Assembly: GCF_005404945.1 (NCBI RefSeq)
Contig: NZ_BJDG01000004.1
Location: 82,546-146,545, forward strand
Reading direction: 5' to 3'
Length of the DNA stretch: 64,000 nt
Source of the DNA: Lactiplantibacillus pingfangensis
GTDB lineage: Bacteria; Bacillota; Bacilli; Lactobacillales; Lactobacillaceae
Below the pieces are notes generated by a model that did not search any database, had not been told where the DNA came from, and saw only the letters and a program-made list of their open reading frames with translations. Both the position numbers and the translations under genes were made by a program. Shown piece after piece: positions 9,148-17,835 of this stretch; the first letter of the stretch is position 1, and each line of letters begins with the position of its first letter.

Positions 9148-10421
9148 TACTTAACGATGACACCTAAGCCGTCAGGGACAACTGTGACCTTCGCCGATTG
9201 ACCTTCCCGTGCATAGGCTTTGGCCATAGCTTCTTCAATTGAAGTTGCTAATTCCATGTGCATGCCAGTAATCAACGCTGGGTCAACTAAATCTGACACA
9301 AAAATAACATGATGATGTACAAGAATCCGGGCGAAGATTTGAGCCGTCCATTGATCAGGAATCGTCTTTGAACGTGGCGTATTAACCGCTTGATCCAAAA
9401 AGTCCTTAGGATCGTCGACATCGGCCAAGTTGTGGAAAAAGCCTTCACCACCGTGTCCGTCACGTGCACCGGCAACCATAACGATTGTGCCGCCTTCTTT
9501 GTTCGTGGCTTCGGCAGCGGTCATGCCTTTAACGGCTTGGTAAATATTTTGGTCTAATGGGTAGCCACCATTCGTTGAAATGGCAATATCACTTTGGATA
9601 CCAGGAACGCTCGACAACTCTTGAACGAAGTCACAACCCACTTTATGGGCCGCTTCCATGTCACCAGCAAAAGAACCGATGATTTTCTTATCTTCGTCCA
9701 AAACCACGTTCAAAATAAAGGCTAAATTGGCGGTCCGGGCAGCATAAACCATGTCTTTATGAATTGGGTTATGCATTAAATTCCCGGTCCGAGCCTTAGA
9801 TGAATTAATAAATTCGCCAGAATGATTGGCTAAAATGGTCCGATATGAGGCAACCCCAGGTAAAACAGACTTCCGTCCACCGGAAAAACCAGCGAAGAAA
9901 TGGGATTCAATGAATCCTTCTGAAATCAACAAGTCGGCTTCTGCGGCAACCTTGTTAATAATACAATCGCCACCTGAAGGCAACTGGCCAATTTTAACCA
10001 TGGCGTCATCATCGGTAGACACATGCATCACGATTTCTTCATTAGCAACGATTTCTTCGCCATATTTGTTAACTAATTCTTCATGGGTTGATGGCCGATG
10101 AAAACCGGTTGCCACCAAAATGCGAATGCGTGCGTCTGGCGCAACCGAACGCAAGCGCCGTAATAAGATTGGTGTCATGATATGTGAAGGGACAGGCCGC
10201 GTATGGTCAGAACTAATAATGACAATATTCTGCTTTCCTTTAGCGAGCGTTTCTAATGACGCTGAACCGATCGGATGATCTAATGACTTCTCGACCGTTT
10301 CCGCTTCTGTTAACTTGTTATGATATGTTGCTGCTTCAGAAACAAGCTTACCGGCAAAGTTTTCATCCGGAATTTCAACCGTGATGGTCTTTTTGTCATA
10401 GGGTAACTTAATTTTAACCAT
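9147..10421 (-). CDS. larA: LarA, nickel-pincer lactate racemase
   Basis: 424 residues from ATG 10421. With this start the cofactor lysine (GGRKSV) is K184 and the catalytic/nickel-ligand histidines are H108 (GFHRP), H174 (ESHFF) and H200 (LANH), exactly the L. plantarum numbering. An in-frame ATG at 10433 abuts the AAAGAGG site directly, so the second ATG is preferred. LarA interconverts D- and L-lactate by hydride transfer to the nickel-pincer nucleotide; in L. plantarum it supplies D-lactate for cell-wall precursors ending in D-lactate. First gene of the larABCDE operon, divergent from larR. Confidence 0.97.
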   Translation of the reverse strand: MVKIKLPYDKKTITVEIPDENFAGKLVSEAATYHNKLTEAETVEKSLDHPIGSASLETLAKGKQNIVIISSDHTRPVPSHIMTPILLRRLRSVAPDARIRILVATGFHRPSTHEELVNKYGEEIVANEEIVMHVSTDDDAMVKIGQLPSGGDCIINKVAAEADLLISEGFIESHFFAGFSGGRKSVLPGVASYRTILANHSGEFINSSKARTGNLMHNPIHKDMVYAARTANLAFILNVVLDEDKKIIGSFAGDMEAAHKVGCDFVQELSSVPGIQSDIAISTNGGYPLDQNIYQAVKGMTAAEATNKEGGTIVMVAGARDGHGGEGFFHNLADVDDPKDFLDQAVNTPRSKTIPDQWTAQIFARILVHHHVIFVSDLVDPALITGMHMELATSIEEAMAKAYAREGQSAKVTVVPDGLGVIVK

Positions 10422-10470
10422 GTTTATGGGCATCCTCTTTCAAAATAATGATTTTTTGCGCATGACCATT

Positions 10471-10547
10471 GTTATACACGTCCTTTTAATTGCTGTCTGT
10501 TACATTTAAAGTTTTCAAAAACGATTAACAAATGTATACTTTAAATG
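10471..10547 (-). promoter_or_regulatory. larA promoter with two candidate LarR operators
   Basis: On the minus strand TATAAC (10471-10476) is a plausible -10 with TG before it and a poor -35. Upstream lie two 10-nt sequences that are exact inverted copies (10503-10512 and 10538-10547), each centred on TTTAAA. The nearer site is centred about 43 nt before the expected transcription start, close to the -41.5 spacing used by Crp/Fnr-type activators. LarR is known to activate larA through a palindromic Lar box; assigning these copies to it is inference. Confidence 0.6.
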
Positions 10548-10668
10548 CGGTAGCCACGATTGCGAAAGATTAGTATGCTTTTCTAAAGTAATTTGGCCCG
10601 CACCTGACAACTAAGTAAAATTAGTGCCGGGCGACACCCAAATTTACTAATGAAAGAACTGACCTAAG

Positions 10669-11334
10669 ATGGTTTTAACTGATATTGAATATTTATTGAG
10701 TTATTTGGAAGTCCACCACGTCCCCACGATTCGCAAAAAGCGCCATACTTATTTGACGTATCACGGATTAGCGGAACATTATACTTATGTTTTAAAAGAT
10801 GGTGTGATTAAAAATAGCATTATTTTGCAAGATGGTCGCGAGTTCAACCTCTCCTACATTGCGAAACCAGATGTCATCTCTTTATTACGAGATGAAGTCT
10901 CGCGTTCAACTGATCAGCCCTTCAATGTGCGCATCGAATCTGACTATGCGACTTTTTACCAGATTAATCGGGTTGATTTTTGGAAATATGTGAACAGCAC
11001 CGATGAATTGCAAAATTATGTTAAAAACTACTATCGTAAAAAGTTATCCGAAAATATTTCTCGTCTACAACGGATGGTCATGAATGGTAAAAAGGGCGCA
11101 ATTTGTGCCTTTATTTATAGCCTCGTGGATCTGTTTGGCCGAAAAACAACGGGGGGCCTTTTGATTGATTTCGTGGTAACTAATGATGATATTGCTGGCT
11201 TCTGCGGCATCAGTTCTCGCAGCAGTGTCAACCGCATGTTATCTGAGCTCCGCGCCGATGGGGTTTTACTTGTTAAAAATCATAAATTCATTATTCAGGA
11301 CCTCAGTTACCTCTTAGATCAAATCGCAAATTAG
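10669..11334 (+). CDS. larR: LarR, Crp/Fnr-family regulator of the lar genes
   Basis: 221 residues with an N-terminal cyclic-nucleotide-binding-like beta domain and a C-terminal winged helix-turn-helix (GFCGISSRSSVNRMLSELRADGVL, about residues 178-200). It occupies the larR position, divergent from larA and 15 nt upstream of larMN. In L. plantarum LarR activates the lar operons when L-lactate exceeds D-lactate. No Fnr-type iron-sulfur cysteine cluster is seen. The ribosome site before ATG 10669 is weak. Confidence 0.92.
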   Translation: MVLTDIEYLLSYLEVHHVPTIRKKRHTYLTYHGLAEHYTYVLKDGVIKNSIILQDGREFNLSYIAKPDVISLLRDEVSRSTDQPFNVRIESDYATFYQINRVDFWKYVNSTDELQNYVKNYYRKKLSENISRLQRMVMNGKKGAICAFIYSLVDLFGRKTTGGLLIDFVVTNDDIAGFCGISSRSSVNRMLSELRADGVLLVKNHKFIIQDLSYLLDQIAN

Positions 11335-11349
11335 AAGAGGTGCTCATCC

Positions 11350-12333
11350 GTGCATATCCCGGATAACTATTTAAGTCCTGCCACCTGTGGCACATTAGTT
11401 TTAGCAGTGGCGCCCGTTTGGACTGTCGCCGTCATTAAAGTTAAAGCCCAGGTCAAAGCCAAACGTGAAACGTTACCGATGCTTGGCATTGCCGCGTCGT
11501 TAGCCTTCTTAATCATGATGTTTAACTTACCAATTCCAGGAGGCACGACCGCCCATGCCGTCGGTGGCACGTTGTTAGCAGTCCTAATTGGGCCCTGGGC
11601 CGCTGTTCTGGCGCTGACCGTCACCTTACTATTGCAAGCACTATTATTTGGTGATGGTGGGATCTTGGCCTTTGGCGCCAATGCACTTAACATGGCCGTT
11701 ATCATGCCAATGGTCGGCTATGCCTGCTATCGACTGGTACAAAAATGGCGTCATCCTAAAATTGGCCTCTTTGTTGGCGCTTATTTAGGCATTAATGTGG
11801 CCGCCTTAGTCGCGGGAATCGAACTCGGCCTCCAGCCGCTGCTCGCCCACACCGCTAGTGGCGCGCCGTTATACTGTCCATATGGGTTAAATGTGACCGT
11901 TCCAGCAATGTTGGCGGCACATTTACTCGTTGCCGGCTGGGTGGAAGCTATTTTTACAATACTCGTTTATCAATTTGTCGCTAAAGTTGCCCCAACTAAT
12001 CTCTACACCCCCACGCCAACCCAATCACGGCGGCCATGGGCTTACTTATTAGGTGGTCTGGTCCTACTTTCACCACTTGGATTGCTTGCTAGCAACACGG
12101 CTTGGGGCGAGTGGTCTCCCGCTGAATTAAAACAACGCTTGGTGGCACAACATCTTAGTCAGCAAGGCCCACAAGGGATGGTTCGAGGCTTACATTTTAA
12201 GGCGTTGTTCCAAGACTATACGATTGGTAATTTGCCAATTAGTGTTGGCTATATCTTGTCAGCAGTTACGGCAGTTCTAATCTTCTTGCTTTTAATGCGG
12301 GGGCTTCAACATGACACTCAAACAACCAAATAA
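11350..12333 (+). CDS. larMN: LarMN, nickel-specific ECF-type transporter membrane component
   Basis: 327 residues with a GTG start at 11350 behind an AGAGGTG site. The N-terminus MHIPDNYLSPATC is the CbiM/NikM signature, where the first residues and the following His bind the metal. The CbiM-like core (residues 1-220) is followed by a CbiN-like tail with two membrane helices and a short external loop, hence the fused name. With LarQ and LarO it brings in Ni2+ for the racemase cofactor. It overlaps larQ by 23 nt. Confidence 0.94.
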   Translation: MHIPDNYLSPATCGTLVLAVAPVWTVAVIKVKAQVKAKRETLPMLGIAASLAFLIMMFNLPIPGGTTAHAVGGTLLAVLIGPWAAVLALTVTLLLQALLFGDGGILAFGANALNMAVIMPMVGYACYRLVQKWRHPKIGLFVGAYLGINVAALVAGIELGLQPLLAHTASGAPLYCPYGLNVTVPAMLAAHLLVAGWVEAIFTILVYQFVAKVAPTNLYTPTPTQSRRPWAYLLGGLVLLSPLGLLASNTAWGEWSPAELKQRLVAQHLSQQGPQGMVRGLHFKALFQDYTIGNLPISVGYILSAVTAVLIFLLLMRGLQHDTQTTK

Positions 12334-13141
12334 ACTACCAGATTGGCTTGAACAACCCAATCAACTTAGCAGTCAGCGACAACGGCATAATTTTTTGGCG
12401 CATAATCAACAACATTTACAGCAATTATTAGCCCGACTTTCACAACCGCTACCCGCAGTGCAATCAAAAAAATGGCAACTGAGTCCGGCCATGAGTTTAG
12501 TGCGCTTAGGAATCTTAGTGCTATTGATTGCGTTAACGAACAATACCGGCTGGCTTTGGCTACTGGGACTGCTGATCGCCGGTCATTTACTGTTACTATC
12601 CCCGTCCCAGTTCCGGCGTTTTTGCCGTAGTTGGCTGATGAGTACCGTAATCGCCTTACTCATCGTCTTACCCAGTTACTGGTTGGTCGGATCAGCAACA
12701 GTTTTATTGTTTGGATTTAAAACTGGCTTGATTTTAGCCAGCACGCAGTATTATCGTCTGACGACGACCTTTCAAGCCCTGTTATCCGGCTTAAAAGCCT
12801 TACACTGTCCTAATATACTAATTATGACCTTGGCCATCGCCATCACATACTTACGCATGCTTGGCCATTATTTATTGCAAACGATGCAGGCACTAGACAT
12901 GCGGCTGGTTGCGCCGGCTAAGCATCCCTATCGTTTAATTGGAACCCTTTTTGGCAATCTATTTTTGAAAAGTCAGGCCTATGCGCTAGAACTTTACGCC
13001 GCCATGGAAGCGCGCGGCTTTAATGGTCATTACGTTAATCAGCCAACCACTACCAATCGTTGGCATGACGTTTTGACGCTGACGCCTTACTTAGTTTTGG
13101 TCACCTTGTTTATCTTTGGGAGATATTATGGCATTAATTAA
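12311..13141 (+). CDS. larQ: LarQ, CbiQ-like transmembrane (T) component of nickel transporter
   Basis: 276 residues with several membrane segments in the middle and the T-component coupling motif AMEARGFNG (about residues 230-240), which contacts the ATPase. A hydrophilic N-terminal stretch of about 50 residues rich in Gln precedes the first helix. It overlaps larMN at the 5' end and larO at the 3' end, consistent with one mRNA and coupled translation of an ECF transporter. Confidence 0.93.
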   Translation: MTLKQPNKLPDWLEQPNQLSSQRQRHNFLAHNQQHLQQLLARLSQPLPAVQSKKWQLSPAMSLVRLGILVLLIALTNNTGWLWLLGLLIAGHLLLLSPSQFRRFCRSWLMSTVIALLIVLPSYWLVGSATVLLFGFKTGLILASTQYYRLTTTFQALLSGLKALHCPNILIMTLAIAITYLRMLGHYLLQTMQALDMRLVAPAKHPYRLIGTLFGNLFLKSQAYALELYAAMEARGFNGHYVNQPTTTNRWHDVLTLTPYLVLVTLFIFGRYYGIN

Positions 13142-13859
13142 ATTGACAGCATTGAGTTATGATTATCCGAATACGCGTGGCTTAGACCAGCTCAACCTTG
13201 AAATCAACAGTGGTGATTTCGTTTGTTTAATGGGACCGAATGGCTCTGGGAAATCCACCTTGTTAAGAATTTTAAGTGGCCTCGAAAATGCCAGTCAGGG
13301 CGACTATCATTTCGATGGTCAGGCCATCACCGCTGACTATTTAGCGAACCCTCAAGACCGGCAACGATTGCATCAACAAATCGGCCTCGTCTTTCAAAAT
13401 ACCGATGTTCAACTTTTCAACACTTCGGTCGCCGAGGAGGTCGCTTTTGGTCCCCGTCAGCTCGGTTTATCCGATGCCGAGGTTGCACAGCGGGTCACGG
13501 ATTGTTTAGACCTAACCCACAGTTCAGACTTACGCGAGCGTGTCCCTTATCAGTTATCCGGTGGTGAGAAAAAGCGCGTCGCGTTAGCTAGCGTCCTCGC
13601 ATTGAATCCGAAAGTATTACTTTTAGACGAGCCACTAAATGGCTTAACCATTGCCGCTCAGCAACAGATGCTGACGCTCTTACAAGCACTGCGGGCAGCT
13701 GGTAAAACGATTGTTATGGCAAGTCATAATTTCAAACAAGTGCAAGCCATCGAACCACGTTTCGTGATCTTCAACGTTGCTCACCAAATTCAAGCGGACC
13801 TCAGTGCCGCCGAATTAGCCGCGCAACCCGAACAACAAGCAGAATTATTGACCTTATAA
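13128..13859 (+). CDS. larO: LarO, CbiO-like ATPase of nickel transporter
   Basis: About 243 residues from ATG 13128, which has GGAG 5 nt upstream; an in-frame ATG at 13116 lies deeper in larQ and lacks a site. Walker A is GPNGSGKST, the Q-loop region VFQNTDVQLF is typical of ECF ATPases, the signature is LSGGE and Walker B LLLDEP. It powers Ni2+ uptake with LarMN and LarQ. It is the last gene of larR-MN-Q-O and is followed by a strong terminator. Confidence 0.95.
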   Translation: MALIKLTALSYDYPNTRGLDQLNLEINSGDFVCLMGPNGSGKSTLLRILSGLENASQGDYHFDGQAITADYLANPQDRQRLHQQIGLVFQNTDVQLFNTSVAEEVAFGPRQLGLSDAEVAQRVTDCLDLTHSSDLRERVPYQLSGGEKKRVALASVLALNPKVLLLDEPLNGLTIAAQQQMLTLLQALRAAGKTIVMASHNFKQVQAIEPRFVIFNVAHQIQADLSAAELAAQPEQQAELLTL

Positions 13860-13873
13860 GAACGCACTGCAAA

Positions 13874-13913
13874 AAAATGGTACCCACAGCTGATCAACTG
13901 TGGGTACCATTTT
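13874..13913. terminator. Terminator after larO
   Basis: A 16-bp perfect stem (13874-13889 with 13898-13913) around an 8-nt loop, with A-rich left and T-rich right ends. Confidence 0.9.
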
Positions 13914-13931
13914 CTATGTTAATTTTTGAAA

Positions 13932-14360
13932 ACTGCAAGTACAAAAAGAATCGTGAACAATATCATATCAGCAACGATTGTTACTAAACTAGACCGCTCC
14001 GACAGTCAGAATCGTTGTGCCATGCGGGACAGCCCCAGCCAAAGCGCGGTCTGGAACTTCGATTCAAAGCCGATAACCCACGTCTTTGAATCGCCCCGTA
14101 AGATTAGGCGGCTAAAAACGCCGGCCAATCTTACCGACACGGCACAACAATTCCGCCTGCCTACGCTAAGCTTAATAGCTGAAGGTTGAGACTGATAACA
14201 TCGGTCGTGATGGTGGCGTTACATCGGCTGGTTTTGCCGACGTTACGCCACGGACGGTCCGGGACACTTGCGATTTATGCAAGGGTTGCGGGCGAGGTCC
14301 AATACGTGTCTGGCTTGGACCGGTCCCACGACCGCATGTTATCAGTCGGAAGCGACAACC
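13932..14360 (-). repeat. Structured intergenic repeat, copy 1 (full length)
   Basis: About 429 bp of non-coding sequence that recurs at 54093-54526 and in pieces at 33280, 36755, 58472 and 58838. Two domains are visible. Domain I has an outer stem GAATCGTTGTGCC/GGCACAACAATTC enclosing hairpins GATTCAAAG/CTTTGAATC and GTAAGATT/AATCTTAC. Domain II has an outer 20-bp stem that starts GACTGATAACAT and closes near ATGTTATCAGTC (one bulge), enclosing a GTGGCGT hairpin and a CTTGC/GCAAG hairpin. The right edge lies 2 nt from the glnP stop, so on the minus strand the element is a 3' UTR; its distal end there is T-rich. Confidence 0.8.
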
Positions 14361-14361
14361 A

Positions 14362-15015
14362 TTAAGCTAATTTTTTATCCAAAATTCGTGACAATACCGA
14401 CAATGCATAACAGATGACGAAGTACATAAATGCCACCATCAAGAACATTGGAATGATAAACGCTGAATTTTGGCCGTAGATAATTTGCGCATGGTTCAAC
14501 AATTCCGGCAAGACAATGATTGTTGCTAACGACGTATCCTTAATAAGTGAGATAAACTGACTCACGATAGTTGGAATCGTCTTCTTAATCGCTTGTGGAA
14601 AGACAATATGCCAGAGCGCTTGCACATAGGTCATCCCATTGGCACGGGCGCCTTCCATCTGACCATAGTCCACGGCTAAGATTCCTGATCGCACGATTTC
14701 TGCCAACATCGCCGATTCGAAAATCGTCATGGCGAGCATCGCGGCAAACAAGATCCCTGGTTTGAAACCAAGATGCGGCAACCCGAAGTAAGTGAAGAAG
14801 ATGATCAAAATCAGTGGCAAGTTCCGGACGATATCGACAACGAAACCAACGACTGCGGATAAGTACTTAATTTTAACGTAACGTAAAACACCTAAAATTG
14901 ACCCGATAATGAAACTCGCAATAATCGAAATCAATGACACTTCAACGGTCACCCAGAGGCCATCGAGTAAGAATCGAATATTAACCCAAGAATAAGCATC
15001 AATAAAATTTTGCAT
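14362..15015 (-). CDS. glnP: Polar amino acid ABC transporter permease (second)
   Basis: 217 residues of the HisM/GlnP type, with about five membrane helices and the EAA-like loop EGARANGMTYVQALWHIV (about residues 127-144) that docks the ATPase. It pairs with the permease encoded just upstream (15 nt gap) to form the channel for glutamine, glutamate or a related amino acid. Start ATG 15015 has GGAGG 9 nt upstream. Last gene of the four-gene operon; its stop touches a structured repeat. Confidence 0.88.
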   Translation of the reverse strand: MQNFIDAYSWVNIRFLLDGLWVTVEVSLISIIASFIIGSILGVLRYVKIKYLSAVVGFVVDIVRNLPLILIIFFTYFGLPHLGFKPGILFAAMLAMTIFESAMLAEIVRSGILAVDYGQMEGARANGMTYVQALWHIVFPQAIKKTIPTIVSQFISLIKDTSLATIIVLPELLNHAQIIYGQNSAFIIPMFLMVAFMYFVICYALSVLSRILDKKLA

Positions 15016-15030
15016 ATTTGGCCGCCTCCT

Positions 15031-15669
15031 TTACGCTAACCGTTTTTCTAAGTGCCGCATGTAATAGCTCAATGGTAACGTGATAATCAAGTAGAAGACC
15101 CCGACAACCATGTAGCTATTAATGGTATCCAGTGACAAGGACGCAATTGAATTTCCTTGGTACATCAAATCAAACCCAGCCACAAAGGCCAGAACTGATG
15201 AATTTTTTACCAAGTTAATAAATTGGTTACCCAACGGTGGAATTACGATTTTAAAGGCTTGCGGTAAAACGATATAACGCATCGCTTGCCAATAAGTTAG
15301 CCCATTTGACCGTGCGCCTTCCATCTGACCGGTATCCACGGATAGAATTCCCGCACGCACCGTTTCGGCGATGAAAGATGAGGTGTAAATCGTCAGCCCA
15401 ATCGTCCCGGCAGTGAACCCATCAATTTTTGCCACGTACATTGGAATGATCACGTAGAAGAACATCGCAATAACCAAGAGTGGAATATTGCGGAACAATT
15501 CAATGTAAACGCGGCCAATAATCCGCATGGCGCGATTTGGCAAGACTTCAAAAATCGCAAACATCGTCCCGATGATCGTACTGAAAACCAATGCAATAAT
15601 GCTTGATAATAAGGTATAGCCGAGCCCTTGAACGAGTTCTGACCAGTAGTGCGTTAGAATATACCACAT
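15031..15669 (-). CDS. glnM: Polar amino acid ABC transporter permease (first)
   Basis: 212 residues, related to the downstream permease, with the same EAA-type loop (EGARSNGLTYWQAMRYIVLP). Its ATG overlaps the stop of the binding-protein gene in a TAATG junction, so the two are translationally coupled. The order ATPase, binding protein, permease, permease equals the glnQHMP layout of Bacillus and lactobacilli. Confidence 0.88.
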   Translation of the reverse strand: MWYILTHYWSELVQGLGYTLLSSIIALVFSTIIGTMFAIFEVLPNRAMRIIGRVYIELFRNIPLLVIAMFFYVIIPMYVAKIDGFTAGTIGLTIYTSSFIAETVRAGILSVDTGQMEGARSNGLTYWQAMRYIVLPQAFKIVIPPLGNQFINLVKNSSVLAFVAGFDLMYQGNSIASLSLDTINSYMVVGVFYLIITLPLSYYMRHLEKRLA

Positions 15670-16505
15670 TAGCGCGACGCCTCCTTATAATCAAAACCAG
15701 CAACATTACCGAACCATTTCTTCAAAATACGATTGTAAGTCCCATCTGCTTCAATTTCTTTCAGGGCTTGGTTAACTTCTTTTTTGAATGGTCCCTGGCC
15801 CTTATTAATGGCGATCCCATAAGGTTCCTTCGTAAAGGCGCCACCAACAACTTCGTAACCAGGATTTTGTGACGCCATCCCATAAAGAATCCCATTATCA
15901 GTCGTTAAAGCGACCCCTTGACCAGACTTTAAAGCTGTCATTGCTTGGGCATAATCGGACAATTCCAAAACTTGTGCTTTGGGCGCGAATTTTTTAATGT
16001 TCGCAACTGAATTGGCACCGGTCACACCGATGACTTTCGTACCAGTCTTATTCAAGTCTTTCACCGACTTGATTGAGCTTCCCTTCTTGACGAGCAACGA
16101 TTGACCAGCATCAAAATAAGAATTTGAGAAGTTGACTTGTTTTTCACGTTCCGGCGTAATCGTCATCGTCGCGATAATCGCATCAATATTCCCATTTTTC
16201 AGCAGCGGAATCCGCGTTTGACTCGTGACTTGGACAAATTTGGCCTTGCCATTTTTACCTAAGATTTTCTTCGTAATCGCGGTCGCAATATCAGCATCGA
16301 AGCCTTTAATGGTGTTATCTTTCACATCCATCAAACCAAATAATTTTGTATCGGCCTTCACACCCCAAGTAATCGTATTGCTTGCCCGGTCATTCGTTAA
16401 AACATCTTGTTGTGATAAGGATTTTCGTGAGCCACAAGCGGTTAAAAACACTGTCAGCAGGCCTAGCATGCCGATGACCCCGAGATATCGTGTAAACTTT
16501 TTCAT
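15669..16505 (-). CDS. glnH: Amino acid ABC transporter substrate-binding lipoprotein
   Basis: 278 residues. Signal peptide with lipobox LTAC, so a lipid-anchored protein outside the membrane. The body is a class-3 solute-binding domain: GFDADIATAI, the TITPEREKQVNFSNSYF motif and a late GIAINKGQGPFKKEVN segment typical of glutamine/glutamate binding proteins. It delivers substrate to the two permeases encoded downstream. Substrate identity (Gln, Glu, Asp) is not settled by sequence. Confidence 0.88.
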   Translation of the reverse strand: MKKFTRYLGVIGMLGLLTVFLTACGSRKSLSQQDVLTNDRASNTITWGVKADTKLFGLMDVKDNTIKGFDADIATAITKKILGKNGKAKFVQVTSQTRIPLLKNGNIDAIIATMTITPEREKQVNFSNSYFDAGQSLLVKKGSSIKSVKDLNKTGTKVIGVTGANSVANIKKFAPKAQVLELSDYAQAMTALKSGQGVALTTDNGILYGMASQNPGYEVVGGAFTKEPYGIAINKGQGPFKKEVNQALKEIEADGTYNRILKKWFGNVAGFDYKEASR

Positions 16506-16525
16506 AGACGACCCTCCCCGGCTGA

Positions 16526-17308
16526 CTAGTGTGTCAAAATTTTACTCAAGAATTGGCGGGCACGCTCATTGGTCGGTTCACCGTCAAAGAATTTTTCTTT
16601 GCGATCATCTTCCAAGATTTCACCGTCGGCCATGAAGATAACCCGGTCGGCAACTTCACGTGCAAAGCCCATTTCATGCGTCACAACGAGCATCGTCATA
16701 CTTGAATCTTCGGCGACGTTCTTCATGACGTTCAACACATCATCAATCATTTCTGGATCTAGCGCTGAGGTTGGTTCGTCAAATAACAAACATTTTGGTT
16801 TCATTGCCAACGACCGTGCAATGGCAATTCGTTGTGATTGGCCACCGGAGAGTTGACTCGGTAAATTACCGGCCTTATCGGCTAAACCAACACTGTCCAA
16901 CAAATCCATCGCTAACTTTTTGTTTTCAGCTTCCGGTCGCTTTAAAACCAGTCGCGGTGCAATCATGATATTTTCTAAGACTGTTTTATTCGCATAGAGA
17001 TTAAAGTGTTGAAACACCATGCCAACATTTTTACGAATCTTATTCATATCAGTTTTTTTATCAGCTAAATCAAAACCGGTTACTAATAACTGCCCAGATT
17101 GAACCCGTTCCAAACCGTTAACCGTTCGAATTAACGTACTTTTACCAGAACCAGACGGTCCAATTAAGACCACTTTTTCGCCTTCGTTAATCGTTAAATT
17201 AATATTTTTAAGCGCGTGAAATTCTCCATAATACTTTTCCACGTTATGAAATTCGATCATTGACATGGCGTCACCATCGCTTTCTTTTGTCAGCTCAACT
17301 TCTGACAT
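16526..17308 (-). CDS. glnQ: Polar amino acid ABC transporter ATPase
   Basis: 260 residues from ATG 17308, or 246 if the later MSMIEFHNVEKYYG start is used; neither has a strong ribosome site. Walker A GPSGSGKST, signature LSGGQSQR, Walker B LLFDEPTSALDPE and the H-loop THEMGFAREVA are all intact, as in GlnQ/HisP. First gene of the operon with the binding lipoprotein and two permeases. Confidence 0.92.
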   Translation of the reverse strand: MSEVELTKESDGDAMSMIEFHNVEKYYGEFHALKNINLTINEGEKVVLIGPSGSGKSTLIRTVNGLERVQSGQLLVTGFDLADKKTDMNKIRKNVGMVFQHFNLYANKTVLENIMIAPRLVLKRPEAENKKLAMDLLDSVGLADKAGNLPSQLSGGQSQRIAIARSLAMKPKCLLFDEPTSALDPEMIDDVLNVMKNVAEDSSMTMLVVTHEMGFAREVADRVIFMADGEILEDDRKEKFFDGEPTNERARQFLSKILTH

Positions 17309-17375
17309 TTTTATTTAATCGCATTAATCTGTTTGTTAATAAATCCTTATTCTTCGTTAATGCTATTTAAATAGT

Positions 17376-17402
17376 TTAATACATAATTAGCTATTCTGTC
17401 AA
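17376..17402 (-). promoter_or_regulatory. Candidate promoter of the glutamine-type ABC operon
   Basis: On the minus strand a TTGACA (17397-17402) stands 15 nt before TATTAA, or 17 nt before TTAAAC. An imperfect inverted repeat CGGTCAA/TTGGCCG at about 17407-17423 sits just upstream and could be an operator. Apart from these and the terminator at 17725, I see nothing in the stretch 17424-17724. Confidence 0.4.
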
Positions 17403-17724
17403 AAAACGGTCAAATATTGGCCGTATTAACCAAAATAGTGGTAATTCATGCGGCGTTTTTAAGTTAATTTAACCGAAAGTCAGGTGAATTAATCGTGATT
17501 ATCGACTGAAACCCGTGTCATCGCATGAAAATGTTCGTTTTTTAGCAGTCGTCTGTTCCCAAGATGACCTGAAATTTTTCCAATCAACGACCTGAAAAAC
17601 GCGTTAAATCACTTATTTTTAACCATCTGATCTTTGTAAAACGCTGCCACTAGCTTTAATGTTACCACGCTTTTCAAAACTCGAACGCACTTTCACGGTC
17701 AATCTTAAATTTTGTCACCAGATG

Positions 17725-17766
17725 AAAAAGGAAACGCCCGCTAAATTAATAGCGACCATTTCCTTT
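17725..17766 (-). terminator. Terminator after the hydroxyacid dehydrogenase gene
   Basis: The arms 17751-17766 and 17725-17742 form a stem with small internal loops around an ATTAATTT loop, ending in a TTTCCTTTTT tract on the minus strand, 70 nt past the stop at 17836. Confidence 0.6.
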
Positions 17767-17835
17767 CAATTGAGACAATCTTTGCAATACAGCCAAACTA
17801 GTGCCGCTTTTCAGCTTTACTACTTTAAGCTAACC

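Noticed and set aside
13926..14189. An 87-residue open frame inside the repeat, and a 131-residue open frame on the other strand in copy 2 (54165-54560)
   Set aside because: The frames are on different strands and are not conserved between copies; stems explain the sequence better. No ribosome sites.
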